A stretch of DNA of 64,000 nucleotides from Nocardia arizonensis (GTDB taxonomy: Bacteria > Actinomycetota > Actinomycetes > Mycobacteriales > Mycobacteriaceae). Within the stretch, counting starts at the first letter, position 1, and each line of letters opens with the position of its first letter. The position numbers were made by a program, and so were the translations under genes. Location: the NCBI RefSeq assembly GCF_001310275.1, contig NZ_LGYZ01000084.1, forward strand, positions 119,258-183,257, in the 5' to 3' direction. Below, in pieces: positions 34,925 through 49,800 of this stretch. The notes below the pieces were generated by a model. That model saw nothing but the letters and a program-made list of their open reading frames with translations, made no database searches and was not told the DNA's origin.

Positions 34925-35893
34925 TCAGGCGCGCAGCGTCACCGACGGCGACACACCCCATCGCCGCCGGTACACGTCCGAGAAACGGCCCAGATGCCAG
35001 AACCCCCAGTCCGCGGCCACCGCGGCGACCGTGGTCATAGTGGGGTCCGCGGCGACCAGCGCGGTGTGCACGCCCACCAGCCGGGCTTCACGCAATCGCG
35101 CCGTGGGTGTGGTGTCGAGGTATCGCCGGAAGCCCTCCTGGAGACTCCGCACCGAAAGTCCCACCACCTCCGCGATATCGGTGACGGTGAGCATTTCGTG
35201 CGCGTGGTCGACGATGAGTTGCTCGGCCAGACGGATTGGTCGTGGCGTCGACTTTCCCGGGGCATCATCGAGCAGGAGTTCCGAGCAGCTGTTCGGCTGC
35301 GCCAGCAGGAATTGCGACATCATCAACTGCTCGACCTGCGGCCGCAGCCGCGGATCCAGAAACAGGCCAGGACCTTCGGCATCGGTCTTCAACATGCGCA
35401 GCGATTCGAACCAGGTCCGGGCGGCCGGTGACCGCAACCGCATGGCGATGGCCATCCGCAGCGGACGATCCGGCGGCCGGCCCAGCATCCGCCGCAAATG
35501 GTCGTCCAACGCGGCACGGTCGAATCGGACCAGCAGTTGCCTGCTGCTTTCGTGCCAGTTCATGTCCAGGGGCGCATCCGGATCCGGAACCGAGGCCACC
35601 GCCGGGTCGCAGGCGATATCGGCGTTCCCGTCGAGCACCCGGACCCACCCGGCCAGCGGTATCTGAATCAGGCGGAACGTTTCGATGGGATCGGTCCGGA
35701 TCCGGACTTGAACCCCGTAATGCTTGTAGACCAAGCCGATATCGCCGTACCGGACGATATTGCAACTGGCTTCCATGGTGGAAGCGCCCGGGTCGAGCCG
35801 GTGCTCACGCAGGAGCCCGGCCATCCTCGCTCGGGCCACGTCGGGGTCATCGGTCCGAAAATAGCGATGCCCCGACAACGGTTCGACGAACAC
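34925..35893 (-). CDS. AraC-family transcriptional regulator
   Basis: The 322-residue protein has an AraC-type sensor domain (PF14525-like; IVRYGDIGLVYKHYGVQVRI, FRLIQIPLAGWVRVLDGN) and a C-terminal double HTH (MLTVTDIAEVVGLSVRSLQE and VAAVAADWGFWHLGRFSDVY followed by RRRWGVSPS). The GTG at 35893 is preferred because GGGGAGGG lies eight bases upstream. Its target is unknown; no catabolic genes adjoin it. Confidence 0.9.
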   Translation of the reverse strand: MFVEPLSGHRYFRTDDPDVARARMAGLLREHRLDPGASTMEASCNIVRYGDIGLVYKHYGVQVRIRTDPIETFRLIQIPLAGWVRVLDGNADIACDPAVASVPDPDAPLDMNWHESSRQLLVRFDRAALDDHLRRMLGRPPDRPLRMAIAMRLRSPAARTWFESLRMLKTDAEGPGLFLDPRLRPQVEQLMMSQFLLAQPNSCSELLLDDAPGKSTPRPIRLAEQLIVDHAHEMLTVTDIAEVVGLSVRSLQEGFRRYLDTTPTARLREARLVGVHTALVAADPTMTTVAAVAADWGFWHLGRFSDVYRRRWGVSPSVTLRA

Positions 35894-36333
35894 TACGACT
35901 GCCCTCCCCGGCAACAGGCATCACGCGAACAGACTTGGATCAATGGATGCCGACGATACTGTCCGCCGGTACACCCCGGGCACACAAACTCCGCGGGAGT
36001 TCCGCCGACAACCAGGTCGACCAGAACTCCGACACGTCGTCATCGACATCGCCGGTGACTTGTGACGCTCTGGCTTGGCTTCGTGACCGGGTTCAGTCGT
36101 GACGCTCATGCGGGCGCGTTTCCTCTCCCCATGGATTATGTTGCCGGCCGGCGCGTACAGCCCCCGACAGGGGGGCAACTCGAGGCTCCGCGCGCCGCCG
36201 ATCGAGGCCGCGGTCTGATAGCGGTCGCCGCCAAGTCAGCTGTATTACATGCCAACACAACATGATACGCGGTGACCGCCACCCGACGGCGGGCTCCTGG
36301 CAGCCGCCGATCCGCGGCAGTTACAGTGCCGGG
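35894..36333. other. Intergenic interval between AraC regulator and TPR/SEC-C gene
   Basis: No confident gene. A 50-codon minus-strand stretch around 35945-36095 (VTGDVDDDVSEFWSTWLSAE) looks protein-like but has no start and may be the end of a lost gene. Divergent promoters must lie here, and the sequence is less GC-rich around 36125-36145 and 36235-36265. Confidence 0.35.
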
Positions 36334-37263
36334 ATGAGCACACGACCGGAGGCGACCCAGGCCGCGGAACTGGAAGCCGAACTCGACCTCTATCCCGACC
36401 AACGCGGCGAGATCCTGCTCGAGGCGGCCCAATATCGGCATCGAGCCGGAAACCACGCCCGCGCCATCGAGCTGCTGACCGAGGCCATTCGTACCGGCGG
36501 CGAGGACGGCGGCAACGCCCGCGTGGCGTTGGCGGAGGTACTGTTCGATCTCGGGCGTGACACCGACGCCCGCACTGAACTCGATACATTGCGGCACAAC
36601 AGAACCGAGTCGCCGGTGCCTTATCACATGGCCGCCGAACTGCTGGAAGAACGCGGTGACCACCAACAGGCGCTGACCTGGTTCAACATGGCCGTCTCCC
36701 GACTGACCGACGAAGACATGGCCGAGACCGGCACCGAATTCGGATTCCTGTCCTACGCCAACAACGTCCTCGCAGGACGGCGACGCATCCGCCGAGCACT
36801 CGGCATGCCCCCCGACCAGCTCGACGAAACCGCCCAGAGCCTCGCCGAACAAATCGGCGACATCGCCCACGCCTCGACGTCGCCGCTCACGGCACCACGC
36901 CACGCACGGATCCTGTTCTGGCCTCGTGACCAGTTCTCGAATGCGCACCAGAACTGGCCAGGACTGATCGAACACACCGACTTCGACACCTTTGCCACCG
37001 ACCGCGACAAAGCCAACCGCGAACTGACCGACTCCGGCATCGCCCACATCACCATGGTGCCGCTGACAGTCGCCAAACTCCTCGAATACACCACCCGCAC
37101 CGGCACCGACCCCCGCGACTCCGAAACACGCATGGCCTGCATGCACGAGATCATCGAAGAAGGCAACACCATCAACTGGCCACCCCCACGAAACTCACCA
37201 TGCTGGTGCGGCTCCGCCGCCAAATACAAGAAATGCTGCGGCCGCCCGATCAATACCGAGTAG
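36334..37263 (+). CDS. TPR-repeat protein with C-terminal SEC-C zinc motif
   Basis: The 309-residue protein has N-terminal helical TPR-like repeats (LLEAAQYRHRAGNHARAIEL, ALAEVLFDLGRDTDARTELD, AELLEERGDHQQALTWFN) and ends in a SEC-C motif (PCWCGSAAKYKKCCG) that binds zinc through Cys-x-Cys...Cys-Cys. SEC-C occurs in SecA and in many uncharacterised proteins as a zinc or protein-binding tag. It stands alone, cytoplasmic; function unknown. Confidence 0.85.
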   Translation: MSTRPEATQAAELEAELDLYPDQRGEILLEAAQYRHRAGNHARAIELLTEAIRTGGEDGGNARVALAEVLFDLGRDTDARTELDTLRHNRTESPVPYHMAAELLEERGDHQQALTWFNMAVSRLTDEDMAETGTEFGFLSYANNVLAGRRRIRRALGMPPDQLDETAQSLAEQIGDIAHASTSPLTAPRHARILFWPRDQFSNAHQNWPGLIEHTDFDTFATDRDKANRELTDSGIAHITMVPLTVAKLLEYTTRTGTDPRDSETRMACMHEIIEEGNTINWPPPRNSPCWCGSAAKYKKCCGRPINTE

Positions 37264-37335
37264 ACCTCTCCACATTCGGCAATGAAGGCGAACTTCACCG
37301 CTGCCGGCTCGCGAAGAAGGTGGGGGAGTGACCAG

Positions 37336-38145
37336 TCATCGCAATGTTCGCTTCTGTTTTCGATAGCTCAGGGTTTCGCCGGCCTGGGCCTTCTGACGGA
37401 GAGATTCCGGTACTTCGAATCGGTCGCCGTACTTGGCGCGCAGTTCATCGGCACGTGCCACGAATCCGGCGAGGCCGCCCTCGTATTGGTTGATGTACTG
37501 GACGACACCGCCGGTCCAGGCGGGGAAACCGATGCCGAGGATCGCGCCGATGTTCGCTTCCGCCACCGATCGCAGCACACCTTCGTCGAAGCAGCGCATG
37601 GTGTCGATCGACTCGGCGAACAACATCCGTTCCTGCATGTCGATGAAGGAGATGCCGTGGTCGTCCTTGGTGTACAGCTCGGCTACGCCAGGCCAGTGAT
37701 CGGCAGCGTCGAGGTGTTCGAGCCGAGGAGCGCGTCGTTGTCGACGTAGTCCTCGATTTCGGCGAAGACCTGCTTCTTGAGTTCGGGACTCTCGAATACC
37801 GCCTCGATGACGAAATCGCAGCCCTTGGCGTCGGCGGCGTCGACGGTAGGATAGATGCGGGCCAGGACCTCGTCGCGCTTGGCCTCGGTGATCTTGCCCT
37901 TGGCGACCGCCTTGTCGATCGCGGTCGATCGCGCCGCCTGCGCCGGGCAGGAGGCCGAGCGAGACCTCGGGCAGGCCGACGACGGTGTCCTTGCCGTCGA
38001 GCAGTACACGGTAGTGCGTCGCGAGCGCGATCTCGAAGCCGCCGCCGAGCGCGGTGCCGTTGATCGCGGCGACCACCGGCTTGCCGAGCGTCTCGATCCG
38101 GCGGATGCAGTCCTTGGTGAAGTCGAGCATGTCGGCGATCCTCTT
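37336..38145 (-). pseudogene. Decayed FadB/HadB-type fatty-acid oxidation multienzyme
   Basis: Three recognisable blocks lie in order but in different frames. The enoyl-CoA hydratase part is KPVVAAINGTALGGGFEIAL then VVGLPEVSLGLLPGAGG. The start of the 3-hydroxyacyl-CoA dehydrogenase part is AIDKAVAKGKITEAKRDEVL, GCDFVIEAVFESPELKKQVF, LGSNTSTLPITGLA. The extreme C-terminus is MQERMLFAESIDTMRCFDEG, GIGFPAWTGGVVQYINQYEG. Hundreds of codons are missing between blocks compared with the ~710-residue intact enzyme. At its upstream end it is fused to an unrelated methyltransferase fragment. Non-functional. Confidence 0.85.
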
Positions 38146-38146
38146 C

Positions 38147-38449
38147 TCATCGCCGGTTGTCGAGGCGGTCGAAGCGCGTCGACAGCCCGCATCCCAGATC
38201 CACCACGGTGCCGTCGGGATGCTTGCGCAGGAATCCGCGCACGTACTCGTCGAACATCGATGCGCGCAGCACCGCGCCCGCGAGCGTCGGCCTGCGGAAC
38301 TTCCCGAAGTCGTAGTCGATCGCGTCCACCAGTTCGATCGCTCGACGATCCTGGAGGATGCCGGCCGGTTACGCCGCGTCACGAGCCCGACCGTACAGCG
38401 GGATCAGCAGTGTCTCCTGGACTTCGCCCAAAGCCACCTGTTCGCCCAT
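38147..38449 (-). pseudogene. N-terminal fragment of a leucine-carboxyl-methyltransferase (LCM/TcmP) family gene with an in-frame stop
   Basis: From ATG 38449 the frame reads MGEQVALGEVQETLLIPLYG RARDAA and then hits TAA. The same frame continues past it with the unmistakable LCM-family sequence RRAIELVDAIDYDFGKF, RGFLRKHPDGTVVDLGCGLS, TRFDRLDN, ending where the FadB-type remnant begins. About 190 C-terminal residues are missing. An IdeR-like iron box lies just upstream (38466-38479). Confidence 0.8.
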
Positions 38450-38465
38450 GCCGCCCACCCTATAC

Positions 38466-38479
38466 TTAGGGTCACCTAA
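38466..38479. promoter_or_regulatory. Partial IdeR/DtxR-like iron box
   Basis: TTAGGGTCACCTAA matches the right 14 bases of the 19-bp IdeR consensus (TTAGGCTAACCTAA) with two mismatches; the outer left part is not conserved. It overlaps the last codon of the type II thioesterase gene and lies 17 bp upstream of the ATG of the methyltransferase pseudogene, the gene it would have controlled. Confidence 0.4.
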
Positions 38480-39270
38480 TAGACCAGGGGATTCCTTGTC
38501 GGCGCGGTGGGGCCGGTGTCATCGGACGGGCCGCCGGTCGCGCGGAGGGCGGCGCGCAAGCCGGTCTCGAACATGGTCGGGTCGGTCACGAAGGTGAAAT
38601 GTCCGCCGCTGTGGGTCCGTAGCTGGAAGCCGGAGCGCGCGTGCTGTTTCCAGGCGGTGGCGCCGCGTTCGGACACCTCGGGGTCGTCGGCGCCGCGGAT
38701 GACGGCGACGGGACAGGCGACGGTGTCGGTGGGCGCGGCCCGATAGGTCTCGACCAGGCGGTAGTCGGATCGAAGGGTGGGCAGGACGAGCCGCGCAAGT
38801 GTCGGCTCGGCCAGCGCCGCACGCGTGCGCGGGTCCAACTCGGCGATATGGTCCGCGAGTTCGGCGTCCGGGGCCGAGTGCCAGTCGCCGGGCGCGCCGA
38901 TCGACGGTGCGTCGGCGCCGCTGACGATCAGGCAGTCCGGCCGCGGACCGGCCCGCTCGAGCGCCCGCGCGGCCTCGAAGGCCACATAGCCGCCCATCGA
39001 ATGGCCGAGCAGGACGATGGGCCCGAATCGTGCCGCCGGTTCGATGGCCTCGGCGCAGTCGCGCGCGAGGTCGGGCAGGTCGGCGGGTGCTGCGCTGCCG
39101 ACGAGTGCGTCGCGACCCGGGTAGGTGATGCCGACGAGGGTGAATTCCGGCGACAGCGTCCGGGTCAGCGGTGTGAAGAAGCGCGGCGTGCCGCCCGCGT
39201 GCGGGAAGACGAAGACGGTGATGTGCGGGTGGCGGCGCGGCGCGGCGAGCGGTTCGATGCGTACGGTCAT
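38476..39270 (-). CDS. Type II thioesterase of the NRPS operon
   Basis: The 264-residue alpha/beta-hydrolase is of the editing-thioesterase family (YbtT/GrsT type): VFVFPHAGGTPRFFTPLTRT, nucleophile elbow LLGHSMGGYVAFE with Ser, an Asp in IRGADDPEVS and His in HSGGHFTF. It removes misprimed acyl groups from carrier proteins of the assembly line. ATG 39270 overlaps the reductase stop; it is the last gene of the operon. Confidence 0.92.
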   Translation of the reverse strand: MTVRIEPLAAPRRHPHITVFVFPHAGGTPRFFTPLTRTLSPEFTLVGITYPGRDALVGSAAPADLPDLARDCAEAIEPAARFGPIVLLGHSMGGYVAFEAARALERAGPRPDCLIVSGADAPSIGAPGDWHSAPDAELADHIAELDPRTRAALAEPTLARLVLPTLRSDYRLVETYRAAPTDTVACPVAVIRGADDPEVSERGATAWKQHARSGFQLRTHSGGHFTFVTDPTMFETGLRAALRATGGPSDDTGPTAPTRNPLVY

Positions 39271-40286
39271 GGTCCGATCAGGTCCTCGGCGGTGACCGCG
39301 GGAATTTCCGGCGGTGCGATGAGAACGGCGGGACCCATCGCGGAGGTTACCGAGGCCCACAGCCGTGCTGCACGAATTTGCCTCTGTGACAGAGTATTTC
39401 GTGAGGTGCCGAGTGCGGTGGCAAAGGTGTCGACGGCGTGCCGCACGGCAGGCGGCCACAGCGTCCGACAGGTCTCGGCGACGGTGGGGTCGAAGGTTTC
39501 GCCGATCCGCTGGGCGATCGGTGCGTCGGTGGGCGCGCCAGAGCGTCGCCGCCGCCAGTACGTCGATCCGTGCGTGTGTGCCAGGCTGAGCTCACCCGCC
39601 TCGGTGCCGACGGTGAATTCGTGGAGCAGGCGGAGATAGTTGTCGGGGTCGTCGGCGCAGAGCTGGTTGTCGATCAACAGGTCGACGGCGACGTCGTCGA
39701 GCGTGAGCCGGACCGAGGCGAAGGGCGCGGCCGGTGCGGGCAGCACGTCGACGCGCGCGGGAGTCAAGCGGGGCAGGATGCGCGCGAGCATGCCGAACAG
39801 GGGAAAGGCGACCTGGAGCGCGGCACGGGCATGAACGTAGCGGATCGGCGATATCCGCGCCAGATTGGCTGCCGCGCCGATGAATTGGCGGACCGGCTCG
39901 ACGCCGCTGTAGAAGTCGTTGACACCGTATCGGACTCCGTGGCGCGCCGCCGTCCTGGCCAGGTCGATCATCTCCTCGGCGTGCACGGGCTGCTCCTGGA
40001 GCACATGGATTCCGCGTTCCAGCAGTCGGGCGCTGATGCGACTGCCCGGACCCCCGACGATTCCGGCCCGGACCACGACCACCGCCAGGTCCACCGGAGG
40101 GACGCGGTCGATGTCGGTGTACAGCGGAAGTCCGAGGCTCTCGGCCAGTGCTCGGGACCGGTGTCCTCCGGTCCCGACGATGCCGACCAGTCGAACGGCG
40201 GATTCGGGCGCGGTCAGCGCACCGGCGTACACCGCGCCGAACGTGGCGCCGACCACCACCGCCGTCCGTTCGGGAGCCGCGCTCAC
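39267..40286 (-). CDS. Thiazolinyl-imine reductase (YbtU/PchG/Irp3 family)
   Basis: The 339-residue protein matches the Gfo/Idh-fold thiazolinyl-imine reductases of yersiniabactin and pyochelin: VVVGATFGAVYAGALTAPE (NADPH-binding), RLLERGIHVLQEQPVHAEEM, RYGVNDFYSGVEPVRQFIGA. It reduces a thiazoline C=N to thiazolidine while the chain is tethered to a carrier protein. GTG 40286 overlaps the preceding stop. Its presence shows that at least one ring of the product is a thiazolidine. Confidence 0.9.
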   Translation of the reverse strand: MSAAPERTAVVVGATFGAVYAGALTAPESAVRLVGIVGTGGHRSRALAESLGLPLYTDIDRVPPVDLAVVVVRAGIVGGPGSRISARLLERGIHVLQEQPVHAEEMIDLARTAARHGVRYGVNDFYSGVEPVRQFIGAAANLARISPIRYVHARAALQVAFPLFGMLARILPRLTPARVDVLPAPAAPFASVRLTLDDVAVDLLIDNQLCADDPDNYLRLLHEFTVGTEAGELSLAHTHGSTYWRRRRSGAPTDAPIAQRIGETFDPTVAETCRTLWPPAVRHAVDTFATALGTSRNTLSQRQIRAARLWASVTSAMGPAVLIAPPEIPAVTAEDLIGP

Positions 40287-41370
40287 AACGCGCCCTCCTC
40301 GTAGGTCGGGCGCGGCGGGACGGCGGTGTCCGCGCCGAGCAGCAGCTCGGTTCCCGCCGCGCGCCGCGGAAGTTCGCGCACCAGGACGCCCGCCTCGGGG
40401 ACCGACCAGAGCGGATGGATGCCGGGCCGCACCGCGGTGGCCGCGGTGGCCGCCCACGCGGTCACCGCGCCGGTCAGCGCGTAGCTGTCGTGGGTGCGGA
40501 GTAGGAAACCGGCCTCTCGGGCGCCGCGGCTCGCGCGTGCGAACAGGGTGAAGTACGGCCTGCGCCCGAACAGGTCCAAGCGCGCGGCCGCGCACATCTG
40601 CTCGATCGACGCCGGATCGGGTGCGGCGCCGTCGAGCTGCCACCGCCGGATCGCGTGCTCGGTGCGGACCGCGTCGGTGACGTTGACCCATTCGACATCC
40701 GGGACGCCGAGGTGCGAGGCGACCTCGGCGACCTCGTCGTCGAGGTGCGCGTGTCCGCGGGCGGAGTCCGGGAAGACCCCCGGGGGCGGCGGGCTGACCC
40801 GTGCGGGCGACACCGGCGCCCGCACGCCGTGCCGCAGTAGCGTCGACGCGCCGCGGCCGCCGAGATCGTTGAGGTATTCGGCGACCGCCGCCGGGGTCAG
40901 CGGCTGCAATCCGCCGCACCAGGCCGTCATCCGGTCGGCGGTGCCGCCCAGCTGTTCGGCGAGCATGCGCAGCGCCAGACCCGAGACGCCGGGTTGCACA
41001 CCGGTCTGCACGACGGCGACGCCGTCGCCGGGCATCCGCCTGCGCAGCTGCTCCATCGTGGCCCGGTCCAGGCCGGGGTCGACATAGGCGGCGCCGCACA
41101 GCATCACCACCGTCGCCACCGATCGACTGTAGGCGTGGGAGGGACCCGCGCAGTTGACGACGACGTCGGCGTCCTTGGCCAGCGCCAGCAGGCGGACCCC
41201 GTCGCTGGCGATGGCGGCCAGGTCCAGCGTGTGGTCCGCGGCGGGCGGCGGGTGGCCGCCGACGGCGCGGCGACCCGCGACGGTGACGACGACGCGCGGA
41301 TCGGCGGCCAGCAGCCGCAGACACGCTCGGCCGACCGCGCCGGTCGCGCCGAGCAGCAGCACCCGCGTCC

Positions 41371-41374
<4 letters not shown>
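40283..41374 (-). CDS. Saccharopine dehydrogenase-like NAD(P)-binding protein
   Basis: The 363-residue protein has an N-terminal Rossmann motif (RVLLLGATGAVGRACLRLLA), the saccharopine-dehydrogenase-like NCAGPSHAYSRSVATVVMLC and GAAYVDPGLDR, and a C-terminal domain without known catalytic residues. Similar genes accompany some thiazoline siderophore clusters, but their step is unknown. It could reduce an imine or aldehyde on the chain, or act before assembly. ATG 41374 overlaps the NRPS2 stop (ATGA). Confidence 0.8.
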
Positions 41375-46847
<5,473 letters not shown>

Positions 46848-46851
<4 letters not shown>

Positions 46852-49800
46852 AACGAGCCCTCCTCGACATCGTTCTCGGTGGTGTCGGCCTCGGTCGACA
46901 TCGCCCGCGAGAGTGCGGCGGCGAAGTCGGCGACGACCGGGTGCGCGAGCAGCAGGCGCAGGGTGGCGACCGGGGTGATCTCGCGGTGGATTCGTTCGAT
47001 GACCGCGGTCGCGGTGACCGAGTCGCCGCCGACGCGGAAGAAGTTCTCGCCCTCGTCGAGTGACGGCCGGTGCAGCGCCGCGGCGCATATCTCCGCGATC
47101 CGTCGCGCGATCACCGTTTCGGCGGTCGCGGAATCGGTCCGCTGCGCGGCCAGCAGGGATGTCAGCTGCCCGAGGTGGCGCTCGGCCGCCGACGGCGCGA
47201 TCGCCTGCGTCACGAAATCCCAGGTCAGTCGCAGTGCACCGCCGTCCTCCCACACCTGGAAGTCCAGAACGGTCTGCGGGGTCTGGGAGATTCCGTACAC
47301 CAGGTTTCCGAAACTCAGGCCCGCAGCGGCGTCGAGGTCGCCCAAGCCGAGCCCGCCGGTGAAGACGACGGGGAACATCGCGGCGTGCGGGTCGCCGCGG
47401 CGCGCGAGCAATTCGCGTTGCAGCCACACGGCGTCGGCCTCCCGGTGCGGCAGGTCGGCCAGCAGCTGCCGTTGCAGTGCGCGTGCCGAATCCCACACCG
47501 GCCGTGTCGGTTCGACGTGGCATTCGAGCAGGATCAGCGAGGTGAAGTCTCCGATGACGCGCTCGATGCCCGCGATATCGGAATCCCGGTCGAAGAGTGT
47601 GACATTCAGGCAGAACCGGCGTTCGCCCGACCACTCGGCGAGGATGTGCGCGTAGCACGCCATGAGCAGCGCGGAGGGCGTGACGCCCTCGACGCGGCAT
47701 CGCGACGAGAGGTCCTTCCAGTCCGATGACGCGATCGTCGCGGTCGCGCGTTCGAAGTGCGGCCGCTCGACGGCCACGAGGACGGCCGCGGCGGCCAGGG
47801 GCGGGGCGGGCGGTAGCGTGTCGATCCTGCTCAGCCAATAGCACTGTGCCGCAGTCGGTTCCGTGGCCTTCGTCGCGGCGGCCCGCACGCGTCGCCGGTG
47901 GACATGGTCGGCGAAGGTGCGGGGCAGCGGCGGAAGGTCCCCCGCGGGCAGGCCGCGGTAGAGGTGGTCCAGTTCGGCGAGCGCGGTCATCATGCTCGCT
48001 CCGTCCAGCAGCAGATTGTCCATGCCGATACCGATCAGCGCTCGTCCCCGCTCCGGGTCGAGGAATTGCACGCCGACGTCGAAGCCGGATCGGGAGGTCA
48101 GGTCGATGACCTGGTCACGCATCGCGCCGCGGACGTCGTCGAGTACGCGGACCGTCGGCTCGATCGGATCCGCGTGTTCGGTCGCGACATCGTCGCGGAC
48201 GGTGGTGCGCAGACCGGGATGGCGGCGGACGAGATCGGTGACCGCCGTGCGGAATCGGGTGGAATCCAGGTCTGTGGCGGCGAATTCGACGTAGCAGTGC
48301 GCCGCGACGCCGGACAGCAGATAGCCGCGACGTCGCCCGTTGGCGTACGCGCGCTGGATGGGAGTCAGCGGATAGGTGGTCGGGGGATAGGCGGTCGGGG
48401 CGACCGCGACGGGCGCGGATTCGGCGGGCGCGCGATCGGGCGCGCCGCGCCGGGAGCCGAGACGTTCGGCCAAGTGCCGCAGGACCGGGTAGTTGAACAG
48501 GTCGACCATCTCGACGTCCGCGTAACCGGCGTCGCGCAGGTCGGTGTAGATCCTGGTCGCCGTGAGACTGTCGCCGCCGAGGAGGAAGAAGTCGTCGTCG
48601 GGCCCGGCGGCGACCCCGAGATGCCGCCGCCACAGCGAGGTCAGTACGGCGGTGGCGTCGTGTGCCGCCGGGCCCCGGTCGACGCGCGGCGGCGAGCAGG
48701 GGCGCGCGATCGCGGGCTCGGCGTCGGTGCGGCCCGCGAGGGCGAGGATGGTCGCGCCCGCACCCGCGAGCCGCAGGGTCGTCGGCCGCAGGCCGGCGTC
48801 CGCCAGCAACCGCCACCAGTGGGTCGGCTCCTGCGGCGCGGCGTCGAGCAGTCCCGGATCGAGCACCGCGGCGCTGATCAGCGAGGCGTCGGTGAAGCGG
48901 TGATGCTCCACCAGCCACAACCAGCCGTCGGCCCGCATCGGCACCGCGCGCAGCAGGGCGGCCGGGTCGGCGAGCCGGTGCAGCGATCCGCAGCACAGCA
49001 CCACGTCGAACGGCGCGCAGTCCGGCAGTTCCTCTGCGGACAGCCCGCGGACACCCGCCGTGGCCCGGTCGGCGGCGATGGCGCGCAGCACGGGTTCCGG
49101 CTCGACGGCGGCGTACTCCTCGACCACCGGCCACAGGTCGGCGTGCAGCCGCGCCGCGCAGAGCCCGGTGCGCGATCCCAACTCGGCGATGCGCAGCCTG
49201 CGCGCGCGGGTTCGCGCGTGCGCGAAGACCCGTTCGGCCAGTGCGGTGAGCGCGGCGTCGACATCGGGGTCGCGGAGCAGCAGCGCTTCCGGCGAGATCA
49301 GCGGGTGGGCGAGCAGTGCCCGCGCGGACCTCGCCCCGGTGACGATGTCGGCGAGCAGCCGCCCGGCGGCGTCCGCCGCGGCGTCGGCGCGCTCGTCGGG
49401 CCGGTGAACCGCCCGCCACCCGCGGACCACGGCCGGGTACCGGTCGAGGACCGGCCGTGCGTCCGCGCGTGACAGCTGTCGCAGCGCCGCGGCGATGATC
49501 ACCGGCGGCGGCGCGTCGCCGCCGTCCCCGCGGTCGGCCGGGATCGCGGACTCGGCGTCGACGTGGGCGCGCACCGCGCGCTCGAAGTCCGCGAGCGCGG
49601 GGACGAGGTCGTGGGGCCACGGCGCGTCGTCGGCGGTGTCCCAACTGAGCGCGACTCCGCCGTCGCGGCGTTCGATCTGGCAGTCGAGGGCGACACCGGG
49701 TGTCCTGGTCAGCGTCCGCACGGTCCGCAGGGACGCGCGCTCGGGGCGGTCGAGGCCGAGTGTGCTGGTGAAGACCACCGGATAGCCCGGCTGCCGGTCG

